Origin: JAJDTR01 sp965220415
GTDB lineage: Bacteria; Poribacteria; WGA-4E; JAJDTR01
DNA: 64,000 nt
NCBI GenBank assembly: GCA_965220415.1
Contig: OZ244829.1
Coordinates: forward strand, 868,001 to 932,000
Direction: 5' to 3'
How positions within the stretch are numbered: position 1 is the first letter of the stretch; each line of letters starts with the position of its first letter. The notes under the pieces are model-generated. The model had not been told where the DNA came from, ran no database searches, and worked only from the letters and a program-made list of their open reading frames with translations. Shown piece by piece: positions 25,399-34,957 of this stretch. The position numbers and the translations under genes are program-made.

Positions 25399-25969
25399 AC
25401 AACCCCTCCTACGGCCGACACGACATGGCATATGAAAACAATTCCGTATTCATAATAGCACGGTTTCCCACTAAACTTGGCAAATTGCCGGAGATGGCTC
25501 CGAAAACGTGGCACGGCAAGTTTGACCAGAATTGTCCTCTCCGGTATTCTCGCCCGGCTATTTCTAATCCAACATAAAAATCCCTTTACCATGGATTTTA
25601 CATTGGTGACAAACAAAGTGCATGTTCTAGATTTGGGCGTCCCGAATGCTCGTAACGCACCGACTTTATGAGGAAAACAGGGAAGGTATGGGCTACCTCT
25701 GGATGGACCGTATTCCGGCAGGCTCTATAAAATAAACTCAATTCCGTCGTAACAGTACATCTACGTGCTTTGAATTCGGCGGTAACTCAACTTTATTTTA
25801 GCAAAATCAGTCCCAAAAGTCAAGTTAAAAGAAAGACTGTGCCGACTCCGAGGAGTTGTATACAACACGTTTAGATATGGTGTAATTCCGCGTCCCTACC
25901 TACTTTGATTTAACCCTCAAAAATTGAATCATACTCCCGACACTCCGACTACGAAGCATGTTTAGGTTA
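25399..25969. other. Intergenic region upstream of the TCA operon
   Basis: About 570 bp with no supported gene. It must hold the promoter of gltA-icd-mdh. On the minus strand TATTAT at 25457-25452 could be a -10 but no matching -35 was found. Nothing else recognised before MITE copy 2. Confidence 0.4.
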
Positions 25970-26366
25970 GACATTTCTCCAGGGAAAACGCATCTATACT
26001 TCACGCTGCTGAAAATTGCGTGTTTTCAAGCGTCTGGCGGTAGGTGGGGTTGGAAACCGCACCTACCGGAAACGCAGGTCGCGACCTGGAGATCGCTCCT
26101 ACAAAAGACGCAATTTCTGACAGCGCGCAGTATTATAATTATAGAGGCTGTCTCATGGCGGTAGATTGTACGATTAATGTTGGGTTTCACTCAAATTTTG
26201 GCATGTTCATGCAAAGTGGGAACTCGGAAACGCATCTAAAGATTAACGATCACTAGCGAATTCCGTTCAACCCAACCTACGACCCCTAAAAAAATATCAC
26301 AAACTTAGCCAGATTTGCTTTTTTGTCAGGCAAAAAATTTAGATGTGTTTCCCCTGGACACTTTCT
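25970..26366. mobile_element. MITE-like element, copy 2
   Basis: Core 25980-26356 (377 bp). The left end reads CAGGGAAAACGCATCTATAC and the right end, reverse-complemented, CAGGGGAAACACATCTAAAT, so inverted repeats are even clearer than in copy 1. Flanks are GACATTTCTC on the left and GACACTTTCT on the right, a degenerate direct repeat differing by one inserted base. The right half (from about 26150) aligns with copy 1 (12980-13192), including GTTGGGTTTCACTCAAATTT and AACCCAACCTACGACCCCTA. The left unit differs: it has its own inner inverted repeat of about 35 bp (starting TATACTTCACGCTGCTGAAA) enclosing a GGTAGGT...ACCTACC hairpin at 26039-26067. Confidence 0.72.
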
Positions 26367-26738
26367 TGCCTATTCTTGTAAATGAGTGGATAGATGTGTT
26401 ATTCTTTAATTGTTAAGCGCCAACTCTACTTCCTTCGAGATAGTATCGAATCGGTTGGATTTTTGCGATTGGAGAAGTTCATCATCGAATTGGCGACCAC
26501 TAAAAGTTGATGAATCGCGAAACGACAAAAAATCGTAAAGTTGGTAGCAGAGATCGTTGATGAAAAACAAGCGATTGTCTGAAATTCTCCAAGGTCCTGT
26601 TTGAAAACTCAATAATTTTCACTGCGATTAAAGCGGAATGCGCGAATCCCAACGTTGGAGACCCAGAACGCAAGGATTCCAACTCTGTTGAAAGAACTAT
26701 TCACAACCCACACTTAAAACACACAGGAGATAGGACTA
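26367..26738. other. Intergenic region before DAHP synthase
   Basis: About 370 bp, AT-rich, without a supported gene. A 68-codon minus-strand reading frame exists (26406-26612) but has no ribosome site, no recognisable domain and biased composition, so it is not called. No convincing promoter found. Confidence 0.35.
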
Positions 26739-27755
26739 GTGGTCATTGTTATGAGCGCGGAGGCGGAGCGGAGATACATTGATGCCGTCATTGCCAGAAT
26801 TGAGGAGCTTGGGTACACCCCCCATCCAATTCGGGGAACGGAACGCACAGTCATCGCGGCAATCGGGGATGAACGCGGCAAGTACGAGCTCCAGCAGCTA
26901 GAGTCAATGCACGCGGTTGATAAAGTTGTTCCGATTCTTGAACCGTATAAGTTGTCGGGCAGGGAATACAGGTCTGAGCGAAGTGTTATTCGTATCGGCA
27001 ATCTTGAGATTGGCGGCGATCGGATGATATTGATGGCGGGACCATGCTCCGTTGAAAGCCGCGCGCAAATCCTTGAAGCAGCCGAAACCGTCAAGGAGTC
27101 CGGCGCGCAGATTTTGAGGGGCGGCGCTTTCAAACCGCGTACGTCTCCGTATAGTTTTCAAGGACTTGGTGAAGAAGGGCTGGAATACCTCGCCGAAGCG
27201 CGAGACAAAACCGGGTTGTTGATAATCACCGAACTGCTTGATAGTTACGATTTGCAACTTGTGGAGAAGTATACCGACATCATTCAGATTGGAGCGCGCA
27301 ATATGCAGAACTACGGGCTCCTCTCACGCTTGCGAAAAGCAAAAAAGCCGGTCATGATAAAGCGTGGTATGATGTCCAAGGTGGATGAACTGTTGCTTTC
27401 AGCCGAGTATGTTCTCTCCGGGGGCAACTACAATGTGCTGCTTTGCGAGCGGGGTATTCGCACGTTTGAAACAGCAACCCGCAACACATTTGATTTGAAC
27501 GCCATTCCCGTACTCAAGAAAATGAGTCATTTGCCTATTATCGCGGATCCCAGCCACGGCACCGGAGATTCGGAATTTGTTCCACCGATGGCAAAAGCCG
27601 CTGTCGCTGCTGGAGCGGACGGGCTAATGATCGAAATGCACCCTAATCCCGATAAAGCGCTTTCTGATGGTGCACAGTCGCTTAGCCCAGACACATTCTT
27701 ACAGTTGGTTGATGAATTGCAACCTTTCATTGAAGCAAGCGGACGAGGTTTTTAA
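26739..27755 (+). CDS. aroF: 3-deoxy-7-phosphoheptulonate (DAHP) synthase, type I beta
   Basis: 338 residues from a GTG with AGGAGA upstream. Residues about 1-70 form the ferredoxin-like (ACT-like) N-terminal domain of the Thermotoga/Bacillus-type enzyme (YIDAVIARIEELGYTPH, VIAAIGDERG). The TIM barrel follows with MAGPCSVESRAQILE, RGGAFKPRTSPYSFQG, DIIQIGARNMQNYGLL, PVMIKRGM and DPSHGTGDSEFVPPMA, which hold the PEP/E4P and metal ligands. Condenses PEP and erythrose 4-phosphate, the first step of the shikimate pathway. The N-terminal domain in this class gives tyrosine feedback control or, when fused to chorismate mutase, other control. No other aro gene is adjacent. Confidence 0.94.
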   Translation: MVIVMSAEAERRYIDAVIARIEELGYTPHPIRGTERTVIAAIGDERGKYELQQLESMHAVDKVVPILEPYKLSGREYRSERSVIRIGNLEIGGDRMILMAGPCSVESRAQILEAAETVKESGAQILRGGAFKPRTSPYSFQGLGEEGLEYLAEARDKTGLLIITELLDSYDLQLVEKYTDIIQIGARNMQNYGLLSRLRKAKKPVMIKRGMMSKVDELLLSAEYVLSGGNYNVLLCERGIRTFETATRNTFDLNAIPVLKKMSHLPIIADPSHGTGDSEFVPPMAKAAVAAGADGLMIEMHPNPDKALSDGAQSLSPDTFLQLVDELQPFIEASGRGF

Positions 27756-27848
27756 TTGTGTGGGGAGTGTGAATCGAGGTAAGAGAAAACGCAAGGCAAT
27801 TCCATGACGTTTTCTGCACTTCACAGCAGGGCGGTCCCTTAACTCGAT

Positions 27849-28514
27849 ATGCGAATCGAATTGAGAAACGTGTCTTTGCAGCACGACGGGAAACCCCTTC
27901 TGTTTCAGGGTATCAATCTCGTCGTAGAGACAGGGGAATTCATCCTCGTTCAGGGAGCGTCCGGAGTCGGTAAGTCCAGTTTATTGCGCCTGATGAATCG
28001 CCTGCAAGACACTACATCGGGGGAGATTCTGATTGACGGCCATCCGATTGCGACATATGAAGTCACTTCGTTGAGGCGTAAAATCGGCTATGTCCAACAG
28101 ACCCCCATAATGATTCCCGGTTCGATCGAGGACAATTTTGATTTCCCGTTCCAATTCCACTCGACAGGCGCACAGAAGCTGCCCGGTTCTAATGAAAAAC
28201 AGATGTGGATGGAGACGTTTCTACTTGAAGGCGTTAAATTGAGTGATGACGCAATGAAACTGTCTGTGGGTCAAAAACAGCGAATTGCCTTGATTCGCAC
28301 GCTGCTTGTCAAGCCTGAAATCCTTCTGTGCGATGAACCAACATCGGCGCTTGACCAACAGTCAAAAGAGATTGTTGAAGATTCCCTCGAGCGACTGAAC
28401 CTTGAGCATGGGATAAGCATTATATTGGTAACCCATCTTGACTTCGCGCTCGACCGGGCAAATTCACGAAGATTTCTCCTCCAACCGGATAGGCTAGAAG
28501 AGGTACCCGCATGA
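27849..28514 (+). CDS. fetA: ABC transporter ATP-binding protein, FetA/YbbL-like
   Basis: 221 residues. Walker A GASGVGKSSLLRL, Q-loop in KIGYVQQTPIM, signature LSVGQKQRIALIRTLL (LSGGQ read as LSVGQ), Walker B ILLCDEPTSALD, and switch His in VTHLDFALD. The 4-bp overlap with the UPF0014 permease downstream makes the FetAB/YbbLM assignment strong: a two-gene ABC exporter linked in E. coli to iron homeostasis and resistance to peroxide stress. In this pair the ATPase dimerises beneath the membrane partner. Starts 93 bp after aroF; no strong promoter of its own was seen. Confidence 0.85.
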   Translation: MRIELRNVSLQHDGKPLLFQGINLVVETGEFILVQGASGVGKSSLLRLMNRLQDTTSGEILIDGHPIATYEVTSLRRKIGYVQQTPIMIPGSIEDNFDFPFQFHSTGAQKLPGSNEKQMWMETFLLEGVKLSDDAMKLSVGQKQRIALIRTLLVKPEILLCDEPTSALDQQSKEIVEDSLERLNLEHGISIILVTHLDFALDRANSRRFLLQPDRLEEVPA

Positions 28515-29287
28515 ATATCATTGAGATTACTCCGCTCCAGTTGGTATTCTGCTTGGCGTTTGTTGTGGTTGCCGGTGTCGGATCTCTCCTTTTCAAGTTG
28601 CGGTTGGAGAAAGACCTTGCCTGGGGAACCGTGCGGACGTTTGCCCAACTATTCTTGGTCGGATACATCCTCAAGTTCATCTTCGACATCAAGAATCCGT
28701 ATCTCGTGCTTTTATGTTATACTTGGATGATTTTCTGGGCGGCGCAGACAATCAGTGGACGGGTTAAGGAGAAAGAAGTCCGTCTTTTTACACCAACTTT
28801 TGTATCTATGGTCGTCAGCTACATGATTGTCGCCGTTGTCGTGACCGGCGCAATCTTGCAAGTCAAGCCGTGGTATACTCCACAGTATTTCATTCCGCTT
28901 GGCGGCATGATAATCGGCAACTCCATGAACGCCATATCAATTTCTTTGGACCGACTTTTCTCTGACCTGCGTAAAGAATCCGATACAATCGAACTAGCTC
29001 TATGTTTGGGAGCGACGTATCAGGAGGCAACGGTCGATATTCTTCGGGCAGTCATCAAAGCCGGGATGATACCTTCAATCAACGCGCTGATGACGGTCGG
29101 ATTAGTTTCGCTGCCGGGTATGATGACGGGCCAGATTCTGTCGGGCACTCAACCGCTGACCGCCATCAAGTATCAAATTCTTGTAATGCTAATGTTGGTG
29201 GCATCCACGGCAATCGGCACTGTAATTGTTGTCCATATTGTTCGCCGGCGCTGCTTCACGAAAGCCCACCAGATGGCGATCTCGTAG
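28511..29287 (+). CDS. fetB: FetB/YbbM-like membrane permease (UPF0014)
   Basis: 258 residues with about seven hydrophobic segments (LVFCLAFVVVAGVGSLLF, LFLVGYILKFIF, YLVLLCYTWMIFWAAQTI, VVSYMIVAVVVTGAIL, PSINALMTVGLVSLPGMMTG, ILVMLMLVASTAIGTVIVV). The central GMIIGNSMNAISISLDRL and LCLGATYQEATVDILR, with SINALMTVGLVSLPGMMTGQ, are the hallmark conserved stretches of UPF0014. ATG overlaps the stop of fetA. Inner-membrane permease; the exported cargo is proposed to be iron in E. coli, unproven here. Confidence 0.88.
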   Translation: MNIIEITPLQLVFCLAFVVVAGVGSLLFKLRLEKDLAWGTVRTFAQLFLVGYILKFIFDIKNPYLVLLCYTWMIFWAAQTISGRVKEKEVRLFTPTFVSMVVSYMIVAVVVTGAILQVKPWYTPQYFIPLGGMIIGNSMNAISISLDRLFSDLRKESDTIELALCLGATYQEATVDILRAVIKAGMIPSINALMTVGLVSLPGMMTGQILSGTQPLTAIKYQILVMLMLVASTAIGTVIVVHIVRRRCFTKAHQMAIS

Positions 29288-29323
29288 TATTGGAATTTTC
29301 ACGTCAGTTTAAGATTGAGCTGT

Positions 29324-30559
29324 CTATCTCCAAGAAGTAAGGGTATACACAATGAGGTTTACGCCCCACCGCAGCCATTTTTCGTCGGCGTCATTTTCCA
29401 TCCACTTCAAGCTTAATCCTGCAGCATCGTAGAACACGGCGATCCGCCCTTCTAGTCGCAGTGCATAGAATTGTCCCCGTTTCTTATCTACTAGCGGCGG
29501 GCCCTTCTTGAATTCAAAGAAACTATTGCAGATTGGCTCTCCCGGTTCGATAGGATGAAAACCTGCGCTTTCGCCCAATATTTTCCAGAGTTCGAAGCGG
29601 ATGGAATTTGCGATTGCGCCCTTATTTCCCCAGTCCTGTGAGAGATCGGAAAAAAGGAGTGTCCCGCCATTTTGAAGGTATGTGTTCAGATTTGCACGCT
29701 CCTGTTCGGAAAAGGCGAATGCACTTGTCGCCGTTATGTACACCAGTGGAATACGCTGAATTTCCGGGTCTGCTAATCGCGTGTACCCCGGGAGGAGTTT
29801 GGTGCGCACTTTTGTCCAGCGATTCATCGCTCCCACTAGTCTACCTAATACTTTGGTTCGGACAGAATCGGCAGCATCCTCGTGCTGCACGGTAGCAACG
29901 TGATAATGACCTTGCATTTCTCTACCGGAGCCGCTCACTTGAGCCTGCGGCGGGGGGCCGATTTCTCCCCGCATCTTGTCCAGCCTGCCCTCTTTTCGAG
30001 CCGGAGCGTCAACAGAAAGGCTTTTCTTGCGTCCAGATTTTACATTGGAACGCACAGTTGCATTTGGTACAGAATCAGTTAGACGAGCGTTCAAATCAAT
30101 GCCAATTTGATCTGCCTCTACGGGCATTGTCTCGTCGGGGGATGTCAGCATAGGTTCGTGTGGCACTCGTTCAGTAGAACGCGCGTACGTGACGAGCGGT
30201 ACGGCAGGTGACGAAGCGGAGCGTTGCTGCAGTGCAGTCATTTTGACGGGTTGGCTAGAGCGAGCCAATCTCGAACGTGGGGTAACGCGAGTTTTCGGTG
30301 ACCGTTCAGTCGGCACGATGACCATGTCCACCTGTAGCGCATCATCGGAAGTCTCCGGGTGGCGTTGCGGGAGCAATGTGAAAAGATAGAGAATCAAGAC
30401 GTTGAACAACAGAGACAGCAGCCATGAGGTGAGTGCGATTCGGAAGCTGCGTGGACGCTGGCTTCGGAAGACGTTTGAATGGGAAGGATACGTCACTACG
30501 ATATCAGGTGCTTGTTTACGCTCTACCGATTGAAGATGCGTTGTATCCCCACCTCTCAT
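29324..30559 (-). CDS. Membrane-anchored DUF4159 protein
   Basis: 411 residues. A cytoplasmic N-terminus of ~40 residues leads into one transmembrane segment (ALTSWLLSLLFNVLILYLF), then a long low-complexity region (about 65-240) of Pro/Ser/Thr/Lys/Arg, then the DUF4159 domain (about 250-410): IPLVYITATSAFAFSEQERA, LQNGGTLLFSDLSQDW, FYDAAGLSLKWMENDADE, WGVNLIVYTLT. DUF4159 has a flavodoxin/GATase-like look, and in FCB and related genomes sits with von Willebrand and MoxR-type genes. The N-terminal layout (short tail, one TM, proline-rich spacer) resembles TonB. No catalytic residue is clear. It directly follows the propeller gene (about 90 bp), so the two may be co-expressed. Converges on fetB. 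Confidence 0.78.
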   Translation of the reverse strand: MRGGDTTHLQSVERKQAPDIVVTYPSHSNVFRSQRPRSFRIALTSWLLSLLFNVLILYLFTLLPQRHPETSDDALQVDMVIVPTERSPKTRVTPRSRLARSSQPVKMTALQQRSASSPAVPLVTYARSTERVPHEPMLTSPDETMPVEADQIGIDLNARLTDSVPNATVRSNVKSGRKKSLSVDAPARKEGRLDKMRGEIGPPPQAQVSGSGREMQGHYHVATVQHEDAADSVRTKVLGRLVGAMNRWTKVRTKLLPGYTRLADPEIQRIPLVYITATSAFAFSEQERANLNTYLQNGGTLLFSDLSQDWGNKGAIANSIRFELWKILGESAGFHPIEPGEPICNSFFEFKKGPPLVDKKRGQFYALRLEGRIAVFYDAAGLSLKWMENDADEKWLRWGVNLIVYTLTSWR

Positions 30560-30649
30560 CGTCCTCCGTCCTAACTCGCTTTTGCACCTTCGACGAGTTT
30601 TTCACTCGCCGGCTTCATTCCGGTCAACATTTGGATACGCACAGGTGGT

Positions 30650-33600
30650 TTATCTTCGCGCGAACTGATCTGCTGTCTGATAGGTGGTCCAGAGTTCAGT
30701 CGTCAGGTCGTAACGGCAAACTCCCGCCGAGAACGTTCCAATCCAAACGTACTTCCCATCAAGCGCTATGCTGCGGATGTTGTTGTCCGCCAAACCGTCT
30801 TCAAGCCTAAAACTCACCCATTTCTGTGTCGATATGTCGTACCGACTAAGCCCCTCACCTGCCGTGCCAACCCAAACATGCTTATCGCCTGCAGCTATGG
30901 TACTAATTTCATTACCGGCGATACCGTTTAGAACAGTATAGGGCGTCCACGCGCCCGTCTTTGGGCGGTATTGATACAGCCCATTCCTGGTCCCTATCCA
31001 AGTGTCGCGTCCATCGAAATCAAGCGCGGTGATTTCCGCTTCCCGAAGGTATTCCGGGATGTCGATTTCGGACGCAAACTCGAATTGTGGGAAGTCCATT
31101 TTAAGAATCTTTAACCCGTTTTCACGTCCGATCCAGATTTGGTCATCCATGAAAGCCATGGCAGTACAATCGACAATACCCCAGTCTTCAGAAGCGGTTT
31201 CAATCTTTTCAGTGTAGCCTAAGGAACTGTTAGCCCGTGTTTGCTCTACCACTTGCCGTCCCGATATGAGTGTCCATGAACCTGCTTTCAAATCATGAAC
31301 CGCAATCATGTCATCGCACAACACCCAAATCTTGCCATGATGATATTTGATATCCCGCACCCACGGAAGCAAGGGATGCGTCGCGATTGCCTCCTCATGC
31401 GCCTTATCATAAATGATGACTCCCGCCTCCGTGCCAATCCAGAGAGTGCTTAAAATCGGTTCGATGACACGAACCACAGGGTGCGAAGGTAAGGCAATCT
31501 CGAGGTCCATAAATGGAGACGGGAATATCGGATCATTCGGCATGGGAGTCTTCTGAATTATCGCTCCATGGAGGAATTGGACCGCTTTCTCTTGTGCCAC
31601 AACAGGATCGTACTCAACGTAAACCTTTTGTTCTGTCGTGGGCGATGCTGCTTGTAGCGCCTCCTCGACAGCCTCGGTCGTGTTATCGACGGTTCTTTTA
31701 AGGGTTTTTTTAAGCTCAACTATCTGAGTAATCTCAGTGTTTCTGAGCGGATCATAGCTCAAATCGGCGACATACCAAGTGTGCAAGATTTTGTCATAAC
31801 GCGCCAATCCCACTCTGGTTCCAACCCACAAATCATCCCCATCAGAAACCACTGATTTCACGTTGTTACTCAGTAAATCCAAGGGAGTGGAGGCAACCTC
31901 CGTGGGCGCCTCAGAATAGACCGTCCAGACGCCACTTCTCCAATGATGCCGTGCTAGTCCGGCGTCCGTACCGAACCAAATTTCATCGTCATCCACAGCA
32001 ACAACCTGAATGTTGTTGGAAGGCAATCCCTCTGCCACCGTAAAGTCCCGAGAAAGATCGGTAATCTGGTTGTAGAGTGTGATACCGTCAATAGTACCAA
32101 TCCAGTGATATTTCTCCCTTGATCCTATACTCTTGGCTTCGCTAGCAACTAAACCATCTTTGCGTGAATAAGGGGATAAGGAACCGATCTCTGTGTCGTA
32201 AATCGTTACCCCTGAAGGCCCCGTGAGGAAGATATACTTGCCGTCAATATTGATAGAATTGACAACATTGTTAATAAGGCCATCAGCCGTCGTGTAGACT
32301 TGCCACTGATCTTCCGAGGCATTGTATCTTGCCGCTCCGTTGTTTGTCCCAATCCAGATTGTATCGCCATCAACCGCGATCGTCCAGACAATGTTGTGCG
32401 GACGTCCATCTTCGGTAGTAAATGTCCGCCAAGTGCTCGCATGTGTGTCAAAGCGTGAAACGCCTGCTTGCGTCGCAACCCACAGCACATTTTCGTCTGC
32501 GACAATAGCATTGATGCGATTGTCACACAGCCCCTCGGTACGTGTGAAGTTAGTCCACAGATCGGTGCCCACACTGTATTTACTTAACCCGCCATGCGTC
32601 CCAGCCCACAGAAATTCTCCATCCCAAGCCAAACTGGACACATAGCGATGGATTAAGCCGTCTCTCACGGTATAGTTCAGCCATGAATCCGCTACCTTGT
32701 CGTACCGGCTAATCCCTTTTGGCGTGCCAAAAAAGAGAAATTCGTCCCCGACAGCGATTGCCAATATGTTTCGATCGGCGAGCACTTCCGTGGCGCCGCG
32801 TTCCCGCCCCGGTGCGTAACTCCACCACGTTCCATCTGTTTTGTTATACCTGTATATCCCTCCATCTGTTGCGACCCAATTATAGCGAAGTGAGTTCGTG
32901 ATGTCATTTACTCGCACACGAGAAAGCCCTTGGGCGTCTTCTTCGGTAAACTTGCGGCTCTGACCGGATTCAATATCGTACTGCACGAGGTGCCGCCATC
33001 CACCCAACCACAGGAGTTTTCCATCAAGAACAATGGTATCACTGGGATGCTCCGGTTTAATTTGAAGTTGACGCCAACCCGATTCGTCATCATGGAGATA
33101 AATTCCACGCTCTGTTGAGACCGCAAGCGTTCTATCATCTTGGACAATTGCAAGAATCGAAACCGTTCCCAATTCGGGAATGGTTTTCCAACTACCTTCC
33201 GACTTGTTGTAACGGGACAACCCTTCCTCGGTGCCAACCCACACATAGCTTGGATCAGCGGCGAGGTCGGTAATTCGATCGCCCGCCAACCCTAAGCGTG
33301 TAGAAAAGGCGGTCCACTCTCCCGTAGTGTTGTCAAATCTGCTGAGTCCGAGGTGGGTGCCAATCCAAATATGTTTGCCATCGACCAAGGTCGTAGTAAT
33401 CTCATCGGCTACCAACCCGCTCTTCGCTGCTCGGAAGTACACCCATGTTTGATTGGATTTATCAAAGCGTGAAATACCTTGGTCGGTTCCAATCCAGACG
33501 TAATTGCCAACGACATCGAGGCACGCGACCCTTCCACCACCCAAACCGTCTTCGTTAGTATAGGTTTTCCAACGCTCCGTGTTCGGATTGAATAGGCTAA

Positions 33601-34957
33601 TTGCCTTGGGAGTTGCGAGCCAAACACCGTTAGTATCTTCGCCAATCGCCAATACGTCGGCGGACGGCAGTGCCCGCTCCGCAGCATAGTTTATCCATTT
33701 GCCCGAGAGTGTTCCAAATCTTGATAGTCCATGATCGGTGGCAATCCAGATTGTGTTTCCCGTTATTCCCAGTGAGCTAATCCGATCGGACACCAGCCCC
33801 ATTTCTTGGTGATGCCAATTCCAACTCTGCATCTTTGTATCGAACTTTAGGAGCCCTGTGTTGGTTGCCATCCATACCTGACCCGCTGAGATTTGCAGTG
33901 CGAGAATCCGATCGGATATCTGCCCTCGTTTCTCCCTGTCTTGGACTACCGTCGATGGCTGGTAGATTTGCCATCCGAGGGCAGTCCAAGCTTCCGCCTC
34001 GGTGCGGGAAAATGATTTCTGCGCCCTACTGTATTCTGCTTCGGCCGCGCGTAGCTGTGCGGCATTAGCGCCACGTGACAATCGTCGGCTTCTCGTTCGC
34101 AGATCGGCGTTGTATTTCTGAGGGAGTTTTAATTTCGAATACGCTTTGTCGGCTCGTGCCAAATCTACTCCACTCCGGAATTTTCTGTTTGTAACTCTCA
34201 AAAGGCCGTTGCTCGTGGCAATATAAACGATATCCCCACTGCCTTGGATGTCGTTAATTTGGTCGCTGGGCAATGGAGAACGAGGCACGCCGCGATTGCC
34301 GCCCCTAGCGCCGATCCACGAGCTACTTTGCAGAGTGAAGTGTTCCCACTGTTTGTGCTTATAATTGTATCTCGCTAAACCGCTATTGGTGCCAATCCAA
34401 ACATAGGCGGAATCGTGATAAATGGCTGTTACTGAAGGAGACGCGATGCCCGAAAACGTTGAATATGACTGCCAGCGATTCTTTTTGCGCCGATAGGCGC
34501 TCGCGCCTTGCTCTGTGCCCACCCAGATCCAATCACGACGCGCAGAGATGCACTCGATTTTGTTCGCAATCAAACCATCCTTGACGGTATAGCTCTGCCA
34601 TTCGTTACTCTTCATGTCGTATACCGACAGACCGGAGTCGGTGCCGAACCAGACACGTTGAGTGGGATTCTTGCGAAAAACCCCTTCCTTCCATTCAACA
34701 GCGATACAGTTGACCTCGTTACTGATAAGCCCATCTTTGCTAGTGAAGGAATCCCATGACTTGGTGTCGGTATCGTATCGACTAACACCGCTGCTGGTTG
34801 CAAACCACAGATAATTACCGCCGATCTCCACGTAGCGGAGGTCTTCCCCGACAAGAATCTCCGAAAGTTCCTCATCGCCTGCTCGGGCTTGGCTCCAAGC
34901 ATAGCAGAGACTTATCATTAGCACACAAAAGATGCCTAGGACGGTATTTCTCGTCAT
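30650..34957 (-). CDS. Giant exported two-component-type propeller protein (Reg_prop repeats) without kinase
   Basis: 1435 residues; ATG with AGGAGG upstream and a signal peptide (VLGIFCVLMISLCYAWSQARA). I count about 28 copies of a Reg_prop-type repeat, core [VI]W[IV]GT..G[LA].RY......W..[YF]....GL, the sensor propeller repeat of hybrid two-component systems and GGDEF proteins. Four seven-bladed propellers (4 x 7 = 28) would fit. Two interruptions break the run: a charged helical region at about residues 270-335 and another near 1110-1190 (VDNTTEAVEEALQAASP). There is no Y_Y_Y domain, membrane helix, histidine kinase or GGDEF domain, so this is a free exported repeat protein. Ligand unknown; it may bind polysaccharide as the sensors do. 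The neighbour upstream is repeat DNA; downstream is the DUF4159 gene. Confidence 0.85.
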   Translation of the reverse strand: MTRNTVLGIFCVLMISLCYAWSQARAGDEELSEILVGEDLRYVEIGGNYLWFATSSGVSRYDTDTKSWDSFTSKDGLISNEVNCIAVEWKEGVFRKNPTQRVWFGTDSGLSVYDMKSNEWQSYTVKDGLIANKIECISARRDWIWVGTEQGASAYRRKKNRWQSYSTFSGIASPSVTAIYHDSAYVWIGTNSGLARYNYKHKQWEHFTLQSSSWIGARGGNRGVPRSPLPSDQINDIQGSGDIVYIATSNGLLRVTNRKFRSGVDLARADKAYSKLKLPQKYNADLRTRSRRLSRGANAAQLRAAEAEYSRAQKSFSRTEAEAWTALGWQIYQPSTVVQDREKRGQISDRILALQISAGQVWMATNTGLLKFDTKMQSWNWHHQEMGLVSDRISSLGITGNTIWIATDHGLSRFGTLSGKWINYAAERALPSADVLAIGEDTNGVWLATPKAISLFNPNTERWKTYTNEDGLGGGRVACLDVVGNYVWIGTDQGISRFDKSNQTWVYFRAAKSGLVADEITTTLVDGKHIWIGTHLGLSRFDNTTGEWTAFSTRLGLAGDRITDLAADPSYVWVGTEEGLSRYNKSEGSWKTIPELGTVSILAIVQDDRTLAVSTERGIYLHDDESGWRQLQIKPEHPSDTIVLDGKLLWLGGWRHLVQYDIESGQSRKFTEEDAQGLSRVRVNDITNSLRYNWVATDGGIYRYNKTDGTWWSYAPGRERGATEVLADRNILAIAVGDEFLFFGTPKGISRYDKVADSWLNYTVRDGLIHRYVSSLAWDGEFLWAGTHGGLSKYSVGTDLWTNFTRTEGLCDNRINAIVADENVLWVATQAGVSRFDTHASTWRTFTTEDGRPHNIVWTIAVDGDTIWIGTNNGAARYNASEDQWQVYTTADGLINNVVNSINIDGKYIFLTGPSGVTIYDTEIGSLSPYSRKDGLVASEAKSIGSREKYHWIGTIDGITLYNQITDLSRDFTVAEGLPSNNIQVVAVDDDEIWFGTDAGLARHHWRSGVWTVYSEAPTEVASTPLDLLSNNVKSVVSDGDDLWVGTRVGLARYDKILHTWYVADLSYDPLRNTEITQIVELKKTLKRTVDNTTEAVEEALQAASPTTEQKVYVEYDPVVAQEKAVQFLHGAIIQKTPMPNDPIFPSPFMDLEIALPSHPVVRVIEPILSTLWIGTEAGVIIYDKAHEEAIATHPLLPWVRDIKYHHGKIWVLCDDMIAVHDLKAGSWTLISGRQVVEQTRANSSLGYTEKIETASEDWGIVDCTAMAFMDDQIWIGRENGLKILKMDFPQFEFASEIDIPEYLREAEITALDFDGRDTWIGTRNGLYQYRPKTGAWTPYTVLNGIAGNEISTIAAGDKHVWVGTAGEGLSRYDISTQKWVSFRLEDGLADNNIRSIALDGKYVWIGTFSAGVCRYDLTTELWTTYQTADQFARR

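Noticed and set aside
26406..26612. 68-codon minus-strand frame in the gap before DAHP synthase
   Set aside because: No ribosome site or homology; AT-rich intergenic DNA next to the MITE.
30650..34957. Hybrid two-component sensor kinase
   Set aside because: Only the propeller repeats are present; no transmembrane, Y_Y_Y, kinase, receiver or HTH domain before the stop codon.
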